64,000 nucleotides of DNA from Pogostemon cablin (taxonomy: Eukaryota; Streptophyta; Magnoliopsida; Lamiales; Lamiaceae), in assembly GCA_023678885.1 (NCBI GenBank), contig CM042996.1, positions 13,326,602 to 13,390,601 on the forward strand, written 5' to 3'. Positions 1 through 13,436 of this stretch are shown here, piece by piece. Made by a program: the position numbers and the translations under genes. How positions within the stretch are numbered: the first letter of the stretch is position 1; every line of letters begins with the position of its first letter. The notes beneath the pieces are model-generated. The model saw nothing but the letters and a program-made list of their open reading frames with translations, had not been told where the DNA came from and did no database searches.

Positions 1-592
1 CAAACACATATAATACGAAAAAATCAAAGTTTTACACAAAATTATACAAAAACCAAATATTTAAAAAACCAACAATGTTTAAAGTATTGTGATGTTCCAG
101 ATAAATGAAATCAACTTATATATACCAAATAAAAATATGCAAACAAGAAGCAATGCACATTCAGAAAAATCAAGTATTTACTAAAAGAAGAAGATATACT
201 ATTAAATAGTACCTCATCCACCCCAAAGATAGGTACTCTTTTTTTTTCACGTGGATTAAGAAAAATTATTAATGTATGTGCATAGGGTAGTTATGCTAAC
301 TACTTCTACATATTTACCCTTATTTAAATGTAAAGGGATGATATAAGTTGTAATAATTTGTAAAACTTTTTCGAGTATTAATTTTATGTGTAGTCCCTCC
401 TTTTTCGAAAAAGTAAATCAATACATTTGGAGTGGACACTCAAAATGGCAAAATGGATATATTTGGGATGGACAAAAGGTGCACATAAGTATGATTATAT
501 GTTTTGGACAAGCAAAGACAAAAGGGCAGCCAACTCACCCAGAGGGGGTAGACATTAGAAATGAACATAAGAGATCTAAAAAAAAAGCTTAC
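1..592. other. SMC6 intron at the window edge
   Basis: This stretch lies downstream of the last resolved SMC6 exon. It should be intron, because the next expected SMC6 segment (end of the hinge and start of the returning coiled coil) is not encoded here in any frame I read. Apart from the MITE-like segment at about 209-475, I see nothing functional in it. Confidence 0.5.
209..475. mobile_element. Stowaway-like MITE, degenerate
   Basis: The left end reads CATCCACCCCAAAGATA and the right end reads TTTGGGATGGAC, roughly inverted copies of each other. The interior (CACGTGGATTAAG, then an AATTATTAATGTATGTG-like stretch) follows the layout of the other elements here that end in CTCCCTCCGTCCC-type sequence. 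The termini are eroded and no target duplication is clear. It sits in an intron of SMC6. Confidence 0.35.
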
Positions 593-3500
593 CACATCAA
601 CCAGAACATTGAGTACTGTAGTATTGTCGGAATGAAGAACAGAGAATGCAGTGGGATGATTTGTGTGAGGAAGCATGTGCCTTGGAATTTCAATTCTACA
701 AATAAACAAAGCCCAACAATTATACAGTGCTCTAAGCAAACATAATCAGGAATTGATTCCACTATGTGGACTCGTAACAACCTTGGTGTAGAAAAGTTAT
801 ATATGATAATATTTAAGCGGTAATAGTTTGCTTCCTTTGCACAAGATCTTAAGATATGAGAATCTCGATGATTTGTGACAATAAAAGAATTGAGCACATT
901 GCCAACAGCATTTTCAATAGCTGTTGCCCACAAGTCACCTTGTTCTAATTTCTGCAATAACAATACAACAAAAAATAAGAAGCTAGCCAACAAGTAGGCT
1001 TGAAGTAACAGTAACACTGTCCAGAAAAAAAGATTGGTCTATCAAGCATTAAAAGAAAGGGCGCTAAAGATCTTTCTACAAAATTGTATCATCTACATCT
1101 CCAATCAGGAATAAACAAACAAATAATTAAAGATGACACCAGAAGGAATGATGATTTTAAAAAAAAAAAAAAAAAACAGCACGCCAATTTATATTTTAAA
1201 ACTTCGATTCTCTAATTTAGAAAACTATGAGCTTGAGATATAATCTAATTGATCATATTTCTTACTTCGATGAATATTGCACAAGAACAGAAAATCATTA
1301 ATAAAAGGGATATCTGTGATATACGTCGAATCAAGATCCTGGAATCAGATGCATTTCACACTATCATTTTCTTTTAGGCAACTAAAGGAACTAGTCAACA
1401 AGAACGCTACAGGTGACGGTAACACTTCCTAGGAAAAGAACTTGCCCAAACATGCCAAAAAAAAAAAACTTAAGATCCCTGCATACACGACAAGTTGTTC
1501 CATGTACATAAAACAACTAAATATGACAACAAAAGGAACATAATTAAAATTAAAAATAACATAAAAATGCATATCACCAATCACATACTTTGTGACTATG
1601 TTTCTCTGAACTGGAAACTTATGAACTCGAAAATATGAGTTAAATAATCAAATTTATTATTCAATTGAAATCTTGAATAAAAATAGATAATCGTAAATGA
1701 AAAGGAACGTCCGACATATACGGAGAAACAAGATCCTGGGTATTAGATGTATTTCAAGTGGCCATTTTTTGTTACACCCCTGAAATAGAGTTGTACCTTG
1801 TAATATAAGTAGAAATTTTATGGCTCCATGAGATCAAGCATCATCCAGTAATAAGATTCCAATCAATCTTCAACACGTCTAAAAATGCTATCTTACAAGG
1901 GGATGACAGCCTACAGCATACTTAATTAATCTTTTTACTTGATGATGCTACAAAATAAAAAAATCAAAAAGGGTTTTTTCTTAGATATGTGAATTTAAAT
2001 AGATCCATTTCTTAGAAGTTTAATGTTTAAAGATAACAAAACACAATGAAATATCAACATATTCTTCCAAGGTAGCCATATTTAAGATTACAAATGAGAT
2101 ATTGCAGATAGATTTACTGGCAATTTCTCAACGTCTCTTAACTTAGATATTTTGCTATCCCCTAATTCTAAAATATAATGCATATCATGCCGGTTTGCCA
2201 CAATTGCTGACACTTTCTCAAAGGAGAATGCAGAGAAGACTAGAATGGATAGAACTCAGCAGCTGAAACCTTAAGTAAAGACATTTATGGACAAGCATAT
2301 GACTGCAGTCATACAGCATGAAACATGCTAATGAACTCCAATATCTTACCACATGAGCACCTATAGGACCAATAGGCGGAATACTAAATTTGTGTTGATT
2401 GCGCTCAATCGCCTGCAAGAGATGAATTACTCGATTTCCTCCAAATGCAGTAACCTTCAAACATACAGAAGCAAAGGCTCCAAAAGGAGAAAATAATCAG
2501 AATGTGTATGGTTATACAAATACAAATAAGAGCAGAATGTATTGACGTGTATATAGTCAAAACTCATTTTCCAGCACCCCAGCAAATGTTCCCTCTACAC
2601 AACCCGGAAATAAATACACCCATTTTATGTGCATCAACATCGGCACAAAAGGTTGCAAAATACATTTTAACAGACGCATTAATCAAACAATCAAATTGGT
2701 GGAGACGAAGAGAATAAATAAGAGGTGAAAAGAAGATGACGAGTATCCAACCAGACCTTATTTCTTTGGTGCATGTGGAGTTCCCCGAGACGATGAGTAA
2801 TATTCTTATGGTTTCTATCGAAATCTTCCATCTGAAAAGCGTTATAACTTGATCAAAATTATTCATAAATCCAAGAGAATTAGGTCCCATATAGAAAAAA
2901 TTTTAACAGGACCAGGCGACTATGACATAACAGTAAAAACAAAAATCAAGTAACTCAATATGTTCTATTACACCATAGGGATGGTGAAATATGACCATAT
3001 GACAGTATGCCTTTAGCAATATCAATTCAGATTTCACAAATCAAATTATGCTACCTACAGAAGTCAGGTGCGTCAATTTTCAAAGCATAGTGTACAAGAT
3101 GCACAAAGAGTTGAAGAGCCTTGAAAACATAATCACCATACAGAGCTGAATAAATTCCCATACCTGATTGGCAATTTTTTCTATTTCATTGCCTACCATA
3201 GCTATCTTTTTTGTCAATCCATCCTCTTCTTCCTTCAATCTTAATTTTTCAAATAATTCAAATCAAAAGTCTATAAATCCCAATGGAAATTAAGCATTAA
3301 AACTATAACAAAGAAAATTATCGAAGTTAGAAATGTTACCTTTGAATGTTAACTCTAGCAGCAATAACCTCAACTTGAAGTCCCCTTTGCCTTTCCTCCA
3401 TCTCATTATCTTCAGCCTATTGAAAGTGGCATATTTTAGCTAATTGGGATCTAACTAGTCAAAATCATATTTGGATCTTTGATTTAAGAAATATTTTCAG

Positions 3501-6500
3501 GTAATATTATAATGGATGAAATTCGAGATATCATTCTAAAGATGGGTCTAACTTAATGATTAAATATTAATTACAAGATCAAATTATGAAAAAAAATAAT
3601 AAATTTCATAATATAGATTTGAAACTAATAATCCAAAATACAATGAACAAAAAATCTAGCTTAACTCTTTCATGCATCCGGCGAATAAAGAAAATAGAGT
3701 TGATGCACCATACAAAGTTAAACATTCCAGCCTTTTGCACCTTAAAATCAGTATTTTTCCAGAGAGATTTCACGCAAAAAGGGGAACTGATCCCCCATTT
3801 CATGATTCAGTTTCCTAATACATTTCCACTTTGGGAATTTTAACCCAAATGTTTCATCATATAATTAAATTTTCAAATCAATTCCTATTCCACATGCAGC
3901 CACTAATACCATCTCTCACTAGACGCAAGTCCCTGTTCTTCTATCTGAATTAAACGAGGAATCTCTTCTTTGTCCAACTGCTGTATCTTATTCATTAAAT
4001 AAGCTGTGTTCAGTCTTATATTCACTTCAGTAATCTTTATTAGTTAGTCCTCTTTTAATTTCTGAAACTGTTCTTCAATCTAATATCAAACTTGGGTCGC
4101 ATATATCTCATTTCTTTTATTCTGCTTACTGATAGCATTAATTTATGCAACAAAAGTTTCCCAGTGAGTAAGAGTAGACAATTTTCTGATTTGAGTTATT
4201 ATTTTGACCAACTACTAGGCTACAAGCAGATTTCGGATTATGTCTCACATCAAGTGCTCGGAGTTAACTACTACAAGTTCAAGGAGGAGATTTCTTTAAT
4301 TGTAGTTTGTCAACAATTAAATTATTGCTTCTATTTAAAGTTTGCTTACTCACATATGAATGAGCCAAAATCCTTAGATCCACAAGTTTCGGGTTTATAA
4401 AAAAGCATTTAATCAGTAAAGGGCAGTGATTAGCTCTTGCTAAATGCTTTCATGTTTAAGTGGAATTGTTTTGGATTATAATGTTTAGAGCTTCATAAAA
4501 GCATGTTAATATGAGTTATTGATATGTCTACTTAGCTAATTCTTAACAAATGATTATCACAGCTGAGCCATGGTTCGCCACATCCTACACTTTAAAACTT
4601 TATCTGGTTGAAGATAGACATCTCGACAGCGTATTGGTGACAGATATGTTGCATAAAACTCTTTTTTTTTAAATAAATGAATTTTTTTAAACTCGATTGT
4701 CTCACTTTTATGAGTTGATTTGTTTGACTTTGATTGTTAATATGATGAGATTACTTAAATGTTAACATTTGCATTAATTGGAATTTCATTAAGTTACTAT
4801 TATATTTAAAAATGTAAACTACTTATGCCATTTCTGAGAAGTTAAGACATGATTAAGCCATTTCCTTTCCTAGTCTAAACTGCTTTGTATGGTAGTTCAT
4901 TAGGATGCTTATTTATTTATTTGAAGGATATTTTATACCGTCGCCAGGTTTATGAATAGATTTTGATGTATGATCCAAGATTAGTGATTTTATGATTTGC
5001 CTTTCTAAAATTTGTTCTATTTAAAATGCTTGCAAACTTCTGTTTAGCTTTACTGAGATGATTAATTTGCTTGAGCATTGCCCATGCCCCTTTCAAATAA
5101 CTTATTATAGTGGAAAATATTACAAACCCTTAAGCATGAAATTGAGGTGGGCCAGTATCATAAGTTATCAAGTAAAGAGAAGATGAAATTTCATATTACC
5201 TGTGTATTTTTTATATACTGCTCATGTGAATCCTGAATCTGTTGCTCAAGTGATTTGACCTGTTGAAGAAGTGTCTCATACTGCCTACTTGTGCGAACTT
5301 TTTCGGCTTCTAGCTCATACCTCTCCTTCACAGCCTAGAGCGAAATCTTAAACATAAGGATCTTATTTGTACAACTGACACCATCACACACTTCTGTTTA
5401 ATTTGATTAAAATGCTGAAGTTAAAAGAAAACAAGTTTGTGCAGTTTCATATAAGATTCACAATAAACTAGATATATGAGAAAATACTTTTTGCAAGTTA
5501 AACAACATAAGGTGAAGATATTATTGAGAGATTTTGTAGGAGTACAGTACAAGTTTATTTTTTCCACAAGCAGAAGAAAAGAAAATGGAAAAACTAGAGA
5601 GAGAAAGGGGAGATATGAGTAAAGGCTACACTGTTTAAGAATTTGATCATTAGTTGAACATACCATTAGTACTTAAGGTAAATAATCAGAACACCGAAGG
5701 AAAGTACTTCTAGAAAGCAAAATATCAAATAGTTATACCATAGAAAGCCTATTATTCAATCCCTCCTTCATTCTTCTCACTTCAGATGTCTTATCCATCA
5801 TATTTGAAATATGATTTCTCTTCTTTTCCAATTGCTCCTTCAATTCTTCCATCTTAAACTGCAATCAAGCAAACAAGAAAATTTCAGCTTCTCAAGCCTT
5901 TCAATCATATCCAAAGAACCACATAGATTTGTCTACAAATGTTAGTGATTTAATATACATTTTTCCAGAATAGCAACTACACCATTGCAAATAATAATTT
6001 CCAAAAGCAATTTGGGTACATATGGAGCTAGAAATCTGAATGCAATAACAACCCCTATGCCTTGTCAATGGAAATGAAAAAAATCAAAATATACTCCAGC
6101 AAACAAGGTGTTTAATTTTCCCTTCATTGCTCTAGGTGCCACCATTCCATCAGCCTTCTCTAATGATGATCGAGAGAGGAGATTTGCCAACATAAATCCC
6201 ATCACTTACATAGCATGGTTTAAAAGCCAAGGTGATGCCTGCCTTACCTCTCTCAAACAATTCTTATAACTCATTAGTAGTAAATCAAACATGAGCTGAT
6301 AACCATATACAATGTTCTGCAGTATGCCTTTAAATTATTTTGGCAGCACAAATTAGACAAATAAAAGTGAAGAAACATTCATGAAAAGTCGCATTAGCTT
6401 ACAAGAGCCTGATCAATCCGTGATTGACAGAGGGGAAACCTGTCTTTGTACTTTTCAATCGACTTGCGCTTCTCTTCAAGTTCCCTTTCATCAGCATATA

Positions 6501-9500
6501 CCAATAACCATGCAAGTTTCTTACTCAATAACTTCACCTGCTGTGCTATCTCCTCCACAAATTCTATGTTTTTTATCTTTTCTCGCAATTCATCAAGTTC
6601 CTTCAATGTTGGCCTCAAAGAGTCTTCCAGTTGATTAACCAGCGGAGTTGCTTCATTTAGTTGTTTTTCAATACTTCTCAGAAGATCATCCACTTGTTGA
6701 AGAAGAGTAGCCTTGAAAAAGAACTGTAAAGATGGTGTTACTTGCAGGTTATAACTTATAATAGAAATTGTTGCTTGCATTTAATCATCCAAACATGTGA
6801 CATTGTCTATGAAATAGTATACTGATGATACAAAAAATTCCAAAACAGTTGTATAAAGCAGGAGGCAAATAAATAGCACTTGCCAAATATACAGAAGATA
6901 TTCGAAGTTTAAGACTACCATTGTTGGTGTTTTCACTCCTTATTTTCATTTTGGTAACAAAAAAAACTGCGGCGAGTTTCTTTTGTAGGAATAGTAACAA
7001 ACTAACAGTCATGAGGGTGACAGGTTATGGAAAAGGTTGTAATGATTACAAATTATCACGTGTCTTTTTATAAAGATGGTGAATGGGTATCTATGTAGCT
7101 CAGACTCAAGTCCAGGTGTACCAGCATGGATGCATTTCTACATGTCAGAATTATCCTTTTCTAATTTAAGGATAAATCAACACAGCTAAAAAGGATTCAA
7201 AATTAGGATAAGGAGAAGGAGAAGGAATACGGGATAAGTCTAATAAAAACATTGTAAATAAAAAATGTTTCATGTATATTAATTTAATTTAAAGATAAAC
7301 CAAATTATGACATTAACGAAAATAAAACGAAATTTCATGCCAATATATAGCCATAGGACCCCCCACCAAATGACACATGAACTTGAAGGCTTAATTCGAA
7401 AATTCTAACCCCCAGTCTTTTGCCAATAGGCAACCATTTTTTCTCCACACTCCCATCTTCCCTGCAGCCCAACCCTACCCTAAAATCTCTTCTCCACTTC
7501 TCCAGCAGAGGATCCTGATATTCATTCATATTTCGTTGTCCAAACATATACAGGTATAAAATGAATTCTTTTTGTCTATATCTACACTCTTTCAGTAGCG
7601 CCATCTATTAATTTTACCCTAAGTAAAACTAGATGGATCTCAATATATTTCTTGAAACATTTCCAGAATAAGAATTTGATGAAACTCAATGATTATATTT
7701 CAGCACTTGCAGGAAAGAGGACAGTAAAACTGATAACATAAGGTGAAAAGGAAATTACCTTGAACTTATCTTTTGCATTTCCTGAATGCAAAAATTCTCT
7801 GCTCTTGTCCTGGCTCATTATGACACATGGATTCTCAACATCAATCTACATAGCAAATGCACAATCCCGAAGTTGCCTCAGCAATCAAAGGTTTATTATT
7901 CAGCAAGAAAGAAGTATGGAGCACTAGTTTTTTGCTACAGTATTTAATATAAAATGAAACAGAAAGAACTAAATGTCAACCACGAGAGAGAAGGCCAAAA
8001 CATACTGCTAAGTTGGACTGCTGTTGCCCCTTTGTATTTTACCAGATTACGCTTAATATTCAACCTTAATAAAATTATCTGTAAGAGGTATTACAGAGAC
8101 TCGATATGGTACAATGAGTGTATTATTATCCACAGGGAAAAAAAATCAAGAAATTAAACACATTTTGCTTTAAACTGGTACTGCTTTTCTCCCGCTTCAC
8201 ATAAAAACAAACATTTCTGCATATATTGCACTACTGCACCAATTCCAGAACCCAGAAACCATAAAACACAAAAAACAGCAAACTTCAGTGTTAGGACTTA
8301 GGACAAAATGTGCCAAAGTAATACAATCCTACCAAACAATAAAGGAAATATGAAATTAAAGTAAAACTACAAGATAAACTAACCAGTGACACATTATTTT
8401 GTAACCATAAATGAGAAATACTCACTGCTAATAAATTACTCCAGCTGTGTCATTTCAATATACACTTTTAAGTTACAAAAAAAAAAAAAAAAAAAAAAAG
8501 ATAACATAAAATAAAATTTCAAAAACGCATGACGGTGATAGCATCCTTCTTCTAACAGGAGGTCATATCAAGAACTTGATTTAGGAGCAAATAAAAAGAT
8601 TGCCCCATTTATAACTATTAAAGTTATTATTCTTGAAAAATAGACTAAGACATAGAAGATGCCTGTGGAACTCACATTAAAGTGTTCAACAATCTCACGG
8701 AGATCCTCTCTCTTGGTCCCAATCCTCCTACCTGGAGAGGAAACAATTAGAAGAACGTAAAAATACAGAACACATTACATCTCCATAACTATATATGATA
8801 AATTATAAAGATAGATATAGGAAGGATCCAATTAAATATCCAAGATGGCAGGATTTCAAAATAATATCTCATTATACTACCTAATAGCATGACAACCCTA
8901 AGATCTCCAGGAGTATTGACTTGGAAGGTGATGGAATGAGTTAGTTTTACGACCAAGTAATAAAACCTAAATACATCATGAAGTACAAATAAGATTGTCT
9001 AACTTACTTACAAGGCAGATTATAAAACTTACATCAACCCCCGGAATGTACATGGTGGTGATTTTATGATCAAATGTATGTACACGTACAACAACAAAAA
9101 ATCTCATTTAAACACCAACCCAGGGGGGGGGGGGGGGGGGGTTTTTAAAAACTCAGCACGTGGCCGCATGTAAGATTAAAGTTTAATATACTTGCATGGT
9201 TGCATGAACAAATGCCAGTTAGCTGTAGTATTAACTCTCCTATTTCTAAGACATCAGCTGTCTTACGATACACAATACTAGGTCATGAAAAATTTTTTAC
9301 TTATTTCCTTCATTTTTCAAAAAATTCCCCTCGGTTTTAAGATGATATGCCAACATTAGGCTGCACAAAAAGAACAAATGGAGAATTAAGTGATTTTAGA
9401 GAAAACAAGAATATGCTCTTCAGATAGCCTCAACAGCAGCCCTTACCCACATTCTAGTAGTCTTGTTAAAATTAATGCAAACTAAGCATCTAGTGAGTAG

Positions 9501-9553
9501 TGGGTATGTTTTGGTAATAATAATAATAAATAAATCTCCATTATTCCATTTTT

Positions 9554-9599
<46 letters not shown>

Positions 9600-12500
9600 C
9601 ACTTCCCTCCAGACATATCACATCACTCCTAATCTTTAAACAATTTTTCATAAGATTCATTTTTCTCTACTATTCGTCCCACAAAAAATCTTCATCATTA
9701 TTCAGTTAAAAAGAAAATTTCTCTTTAACCAATCAGAGGAGGGGTCCAGCATCCTCACTAATCAATTGAGAAGATTCCATATTCGACCTCCTTTTAGTCC
9801 CTAGGCACCTTAAAATGAAAGATGGTTATACACACATTGTTCTTCCACAAATAAATCTACTATTTTCAAAATTTAAAGAATAACCAACCAGCTAAGACAT
9901 GAAAATTCCAAACGAAACTCTAGGCATTAAAAACTCACTTTGCTAATCAAATCATTTGAACAAAAATGCCAGACAAAATCCTATGCATACATTGAAGGGG
10001 TAATTTTAATACAGAGAAAAAGCTAAGTAGTTTCTAATACTGTTTTCTAAAATGAATAGATGATCATTAACGACAATGGACCAACTAAAGAGAAATACTG
10101 AACATATAAATGCTAAGCAGTTTATCTCAATTTAGAGTCTAATCTCACAACAGAAAATAAATTATGTGACAATCAATAGCAGAATTTAACTCTCCTCTAC
10201 ACTAATATAATAGTTATAATTTAATTTCCTATAGTAACAAAAGAAAATCCTGCCACAGTGAAACCTGCACATTGCAAATGTTTAATTAATGATTATAAGC
10301 TACTCCGCTTATAATAATTTAAAACACAATTAGAAACTAATTTAAAAAATAAGGTTTCTAATAAAAATTTTAGACAGCTTAATGGTAGCTTTTTACAAGT
10401 TATTTAACTAAGTGTTCCATTGTTCTCTTAGGGGAGTTCCTTTTTGGATTTAAAGATCTGGTTTTAAAATTTTGAAATACCAACACCGTTCTACCTTTAG
10501 ATTCCAAAATCCACATTTCAAAAACCACATCAACATATACATATAAATCCTATTTGTATCAAAACCACACACTCTCTATATATTCTCTACCCTCAATTGA
10601 TACACTTTCATCTTAACCCTCCACTCTCATCTCCTATCTCACATCAAATAATATAATAACACTCTTGCAAGTCTTCACCACCCTTTTTACACTCATAACC
10701 ACCCTATTGATGTTGGCATAAAAATAAATCTAACCCTACTAATAACCCAAAACAAACACACACCAACACTCTTCACCAGTATTTCAGAATCCACTAGATT
10801 TTGAATATCAGTTTTTAAAATTCACTTAAAACCCTAAATGAACATCCCCATAGAGATTTCCTATCAATTAAGCATTTTCAAGGATATACTTATAACTCAA
10901 AAACAATTTTCAAAAGAAAGTATTCACAGAACTGCAAATACATAAATCACAAGTTGCCACTCACTTAATCTTTCTAAGACAGAAACTACAGTCCAATCTA
11001 GAGTGATAGTTAGTATTTTTGATAATAGATAATCAAAAGTAATGAGACAAGGACAACTGGAAGTAAATATAACCTTGACTATTTTTCAATGAGATGGAAC
11101 TTGTAGTTTCTGAAATTCTACGATCCACAATAATGACATCTCCATACAACTCTGGACAAAAGGCATCATCACCTTGATTTTTCATCTCAACTTGAACAAG
11201 TGCATAGCTGTGACAAGAAGTTGGTGGTGTTAATGTAGTTCCCAAAAATAAGTCAAGTAAAAGCTAATTACCAAGTGCATCTAGAGAAATTATTTTAAAG
11301 ATTACAAGTTAGAAAATAGAGCACTTTAAAAAACTATATGAATGAGAAGGAGCTATATTTTGAGAAGTTGCCCAGTGAGTTACTTACACCACATACATCG
11401 ATGCACATCATAGAAGCATCATTATTCAATTTTACTTATAAAAGGATAAGACTCAAATAAATTTGTAGAAAGACACTACCACATTGATTTGAAAAGAGAA
11501 ACTTTCATATCAAACGCATGTCTGCATCTCCCACATAACAAGACTATGCTGATAGATGAGGAAACATAGGAAGAAACAGATAGCAGCAGAATATACACAT
11601 AAACTGACAATAGTGTCACAATACTACATTCACAAACAAAGAACTTCAAATTGGATAACAGTAATAATACTTCACATTAAAACCTCAGTAGGCTAATATG
11701 AAATAAATTTCTGGTAAAGCCATAGTTGTTAGAGGAGAGAGGAACAGAAAGGTACAATTGCTCTTCTAGCACCTAAGGGTGAGTCTCTTGAACATGGGCA
11801 TAAGATTTTTTCAAAAGAAAATGAATACAGTAGCCCAATTATTTATAAATTAAAATGTGTTTCAGTGAGAGGAAATGTGCAGAGTACGAAGCACACCTCA
11901 GGTGCATAAGAAAAGGCACTGATACGAAGCCACAAACCCCCAAACTGAACCTGGCACAGACAAAAAAATGCTACCCCTGGAACCTCATGTGCCCTGGCAA
12001 GCCTTTACAACTATGAGTGACCTTGAGCAACCAAGCACAAGAGAGAAAAACGGCACTGAACTTATACGTACGTAAGACACCATATTTACTTTGGAACCAT
12101 CTTATCCCTTTATTCCAAGCCATTTTATGCAACATTAACATTTATTATTGTTTAAAAGCTCTCTGAGAAATTGAGAATATTTTATAAACCTAACGCCTCA
12201 TGTAAAGATAATCAGTAGCTATTTAGAATAAGGTTCAAATTTCCAATTCAAGTATATAACAGATAGCCTCAACAAATAAGGCACCTAGACAAGTGACAAT
12301 CAGAAATTAATTTATTTTCTCCAACTAAACCCAGTAAAAGTATCTATTAACAACATCGGCAATTAAAAAATCAAGCTAAATAGCCCCATGACATCAGCAA
12401 CGCATGCAATACGTTTTCAATTAAACTTGATTCCCGAAGTTTAATATATTTCGTAAAGAGGCAATAATGAACCGTCCTGAAAGCTTAGCTCTAAGTTCTA

Positions 12501-12932
12501 GACACTAAGCCAAACCTGCAGCCCGTCTTTATAAAATCCTTCATTGTATTTGCTCTCTGAGTCCCACGAGCTCGGCTTCCAAACGCCACACAGAGTGCCG
12601 TCAATATAGCACTTTTCCCACCTAAAATTTGAGGTATATAAGAAAAGGGCGCATTAGGTCTGGGAGAGAATGCAAAATCAAAAACGAACAAGAGCATAAC
12701 CGCATATTTGATTCAAAAAAAAAAAAAAAGACGAAGACTGTTATGAAACTGCAAATACGGCGGTGAAAAGCTTACTCCCGTTTTGACCGGTGATGAAATT
12801 GACATGGTCGCCGAACTCGATTTCCAGATTGCTATGGCACATGAAATTTTCCAGACGGATTTTGGAGATTATGCCAGCTTGCAAACGGTTGGGACGACCG
12901 GTGGGGTCGGCGAAAACCCTAGAATTCGTCAT
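593..12932 (-). CDS. SMC6: SMC6, structural maintenance of chromosomes 6, N-terminal half (partial)
   Basis: SMC6 is an ATPase subunit of the nuclear SMC5/6 complex, which acts in recombinational repair and sister-chromatid cohesion. Exons, all with GT-AG borders and consistent phase: 12776-12932, 12516-12621, 11074-11207, 8676-8731, 7759-7845, 6403-6723, 5739-5858, 5200-5334, 3340-3416, 3164-3239, 2757-2831, 2350-2454, 782-951, 593-695. They encode about 574 residues, roughly half of a usual plant SMC6 of about 1,060. The start at 12932 gives MTNSRVFADP, followed by the head motif RLENFMCHSNLEIEFG. Walker A (GQNGSGKSA) is assembled across the exon 1/2 junction. Exons 6-11 encode charged heptad coiled coil. 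Exons 12-14 encode the hinge, with VTAFGG, PPIGPIGAHV, NSFIVTNHRD and IIIYNFSTPRIEIPRHM. The returning coiled coil, signature and Walker B lie off the left edge. No frame damage is seen in the exons. Identification is by recognised family motifs, without a database search. Confidence 0.93.
952..2349 (-). other. SMC6 intron 12 (1.4 kb)
   Basis: This intron lies between the exon ending PPIGPIGAHV and the hinge exon beginning KLEQGDLW. It is AT-rich with A-tracts near 1160 and 1460. I see no embedded gene or recognisable transposon. Confidence 0.7.
3910..4079 (-). other. Exon-like coiled-coil segment with an in-frame stop inside SMC6 intron 8
   Basis: On the minus strand the segment follows an acceptor-like TGATATTAG and ends before a donor-like GATG|GTATTA. 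In phase with exon 8 it reads a charged, coiled-coil-like peptide (IEEQFQKLKED, stop, LIKITEVNIRLNTAYLM and onward). The known plant SMC6 order joins exon 8 (IKNTQ) directly to exon 9 (AEDNEMEE), so this is not a normal exon. It could be a decayed duplicated exon, a stop-containing alternative exon, or chance. Confidence 0.3.
9123..9141 (+). repeat. G19 homopolymer tract
   Basis: Nineteen consecutive G residues stand alone in AT-rich intron sequence. On the SMC6 sense strand this is a run of C. Homopolymer length in assemblies is often unreliable. Confidence 0.9.
9556..9594. repeat. (AT)n microsatellite in SMC6 intron 3
   Basis: Uninterrupted AT dinucleotides of about 19 units. A short apparent reading frame of alternating Tyr and Ile here is an artefact of the repeat. 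Confidence 0.95.
10431..10849. mobile_element. Candidate MITE in SMC6 intron 3
   Basis: The left end GGGGAGTTCCTTTTTGGATT and the reverse complement of the right end, GGGGATGTTCATTTAGGGTT, are clearly related over about 25 bases. A shared TTTTAAAA block follows further in. The interior is AC-rich and non-coding. The length of about 420 bp suits a non-autonomous DNA transposon. I could not confirm a target duplication. Confidence 0.4.
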
Positions 12933-13140
12933 TGTGTTACGGACCGCAAAGGGAGTTTTAGGCTTTGATTCGCAGTGGAAAAAGAAGAAAGAAGTGAAGA
13001 CAGGGAAAGGCAGAGTATATGGGGTGGTGCTTGCAGTAGTTGCTCCTAACACGCCTGAGTCATCGGGCGAGTCGCGATAATGCTGAGTAGCAAGCACCAC
13101 TACTCGAGAGCCTCAACTATGGCGGGAAATTGAAGCCTAG
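12933..13140 (-). promoter_or_regulatory. SMC6 promoter-proximal region with an E2F-type site
   Basis: The sequence upstream of the SMC6 ATG is less AT-rich than its surroundings. At 13121-13129 the plus strand reads GGCGGGAAA, which is TTTCCCGCC in the gene's direction. This matches the E2F consensus TTTSSCGC exactly and lies about 190 bp upstream of the start codon. E2F sites are common in plant S-phase and repair genes, so cell-cycle control is a reasonable inference. I see no clear TATA box. Confidence 0.6.
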
Positions 13141-13240
13141 TATTAACCATTAATAAATTCTAATTAGCACCCCAATTTCACTGTACATACCCAATAATAA
13201 TATAAAATAAGTTATCTCTAACAAAAAAAGTAAGTTTAAC

Positions 13241-13244
<4 letters not shown>

Positions 13245-13317
<73 letters not shown>
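13245..13317. repeat. (TA)n microsatellite
   Basis: About 36 uninterrupted TA units. It lies between the SMC6 upstream region and the AT-rich repeat block to its right. Confidence 0.97.
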
Positions 13318-13318
<1 letters not shown>

Positions 13319-13436
13319 CTATCTATATATATCTATTTATACATGTATAAAAGCAAACCTGAATTTCCACTTTTGTTTTCAATTTTTTTTCAATTTTATT
13401 TTATTTAGAAATAATTCAATTTTAATTTTAATCGTC

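Larger units (their letters stand above)
8732..11073 (-). other. SMC6 intron 3 (2.3 kb) with simple repeats and a MITE candidate
   Basis: This is the longest resolved SMC6 intron. It contains a run of 19 G, an (AT)n tract and a candidate MITE, each listed separately. The remainder is AT-rich with no coding signal that I recognise. Confidence 0.7.

Noticed and set aside
9420..9602. 60-codon frame with alternating Tyr and Ile
   Set aside because: It is produced by the (AT)n microsatellite inside an SMC6 intron.
12783..13080. Plus-strand frames opposite SMC6 exon 1
   Set aside because: They are the antisense of the Walker A exon and its leader. Only the minus strand gives the SMC6 family sequence.
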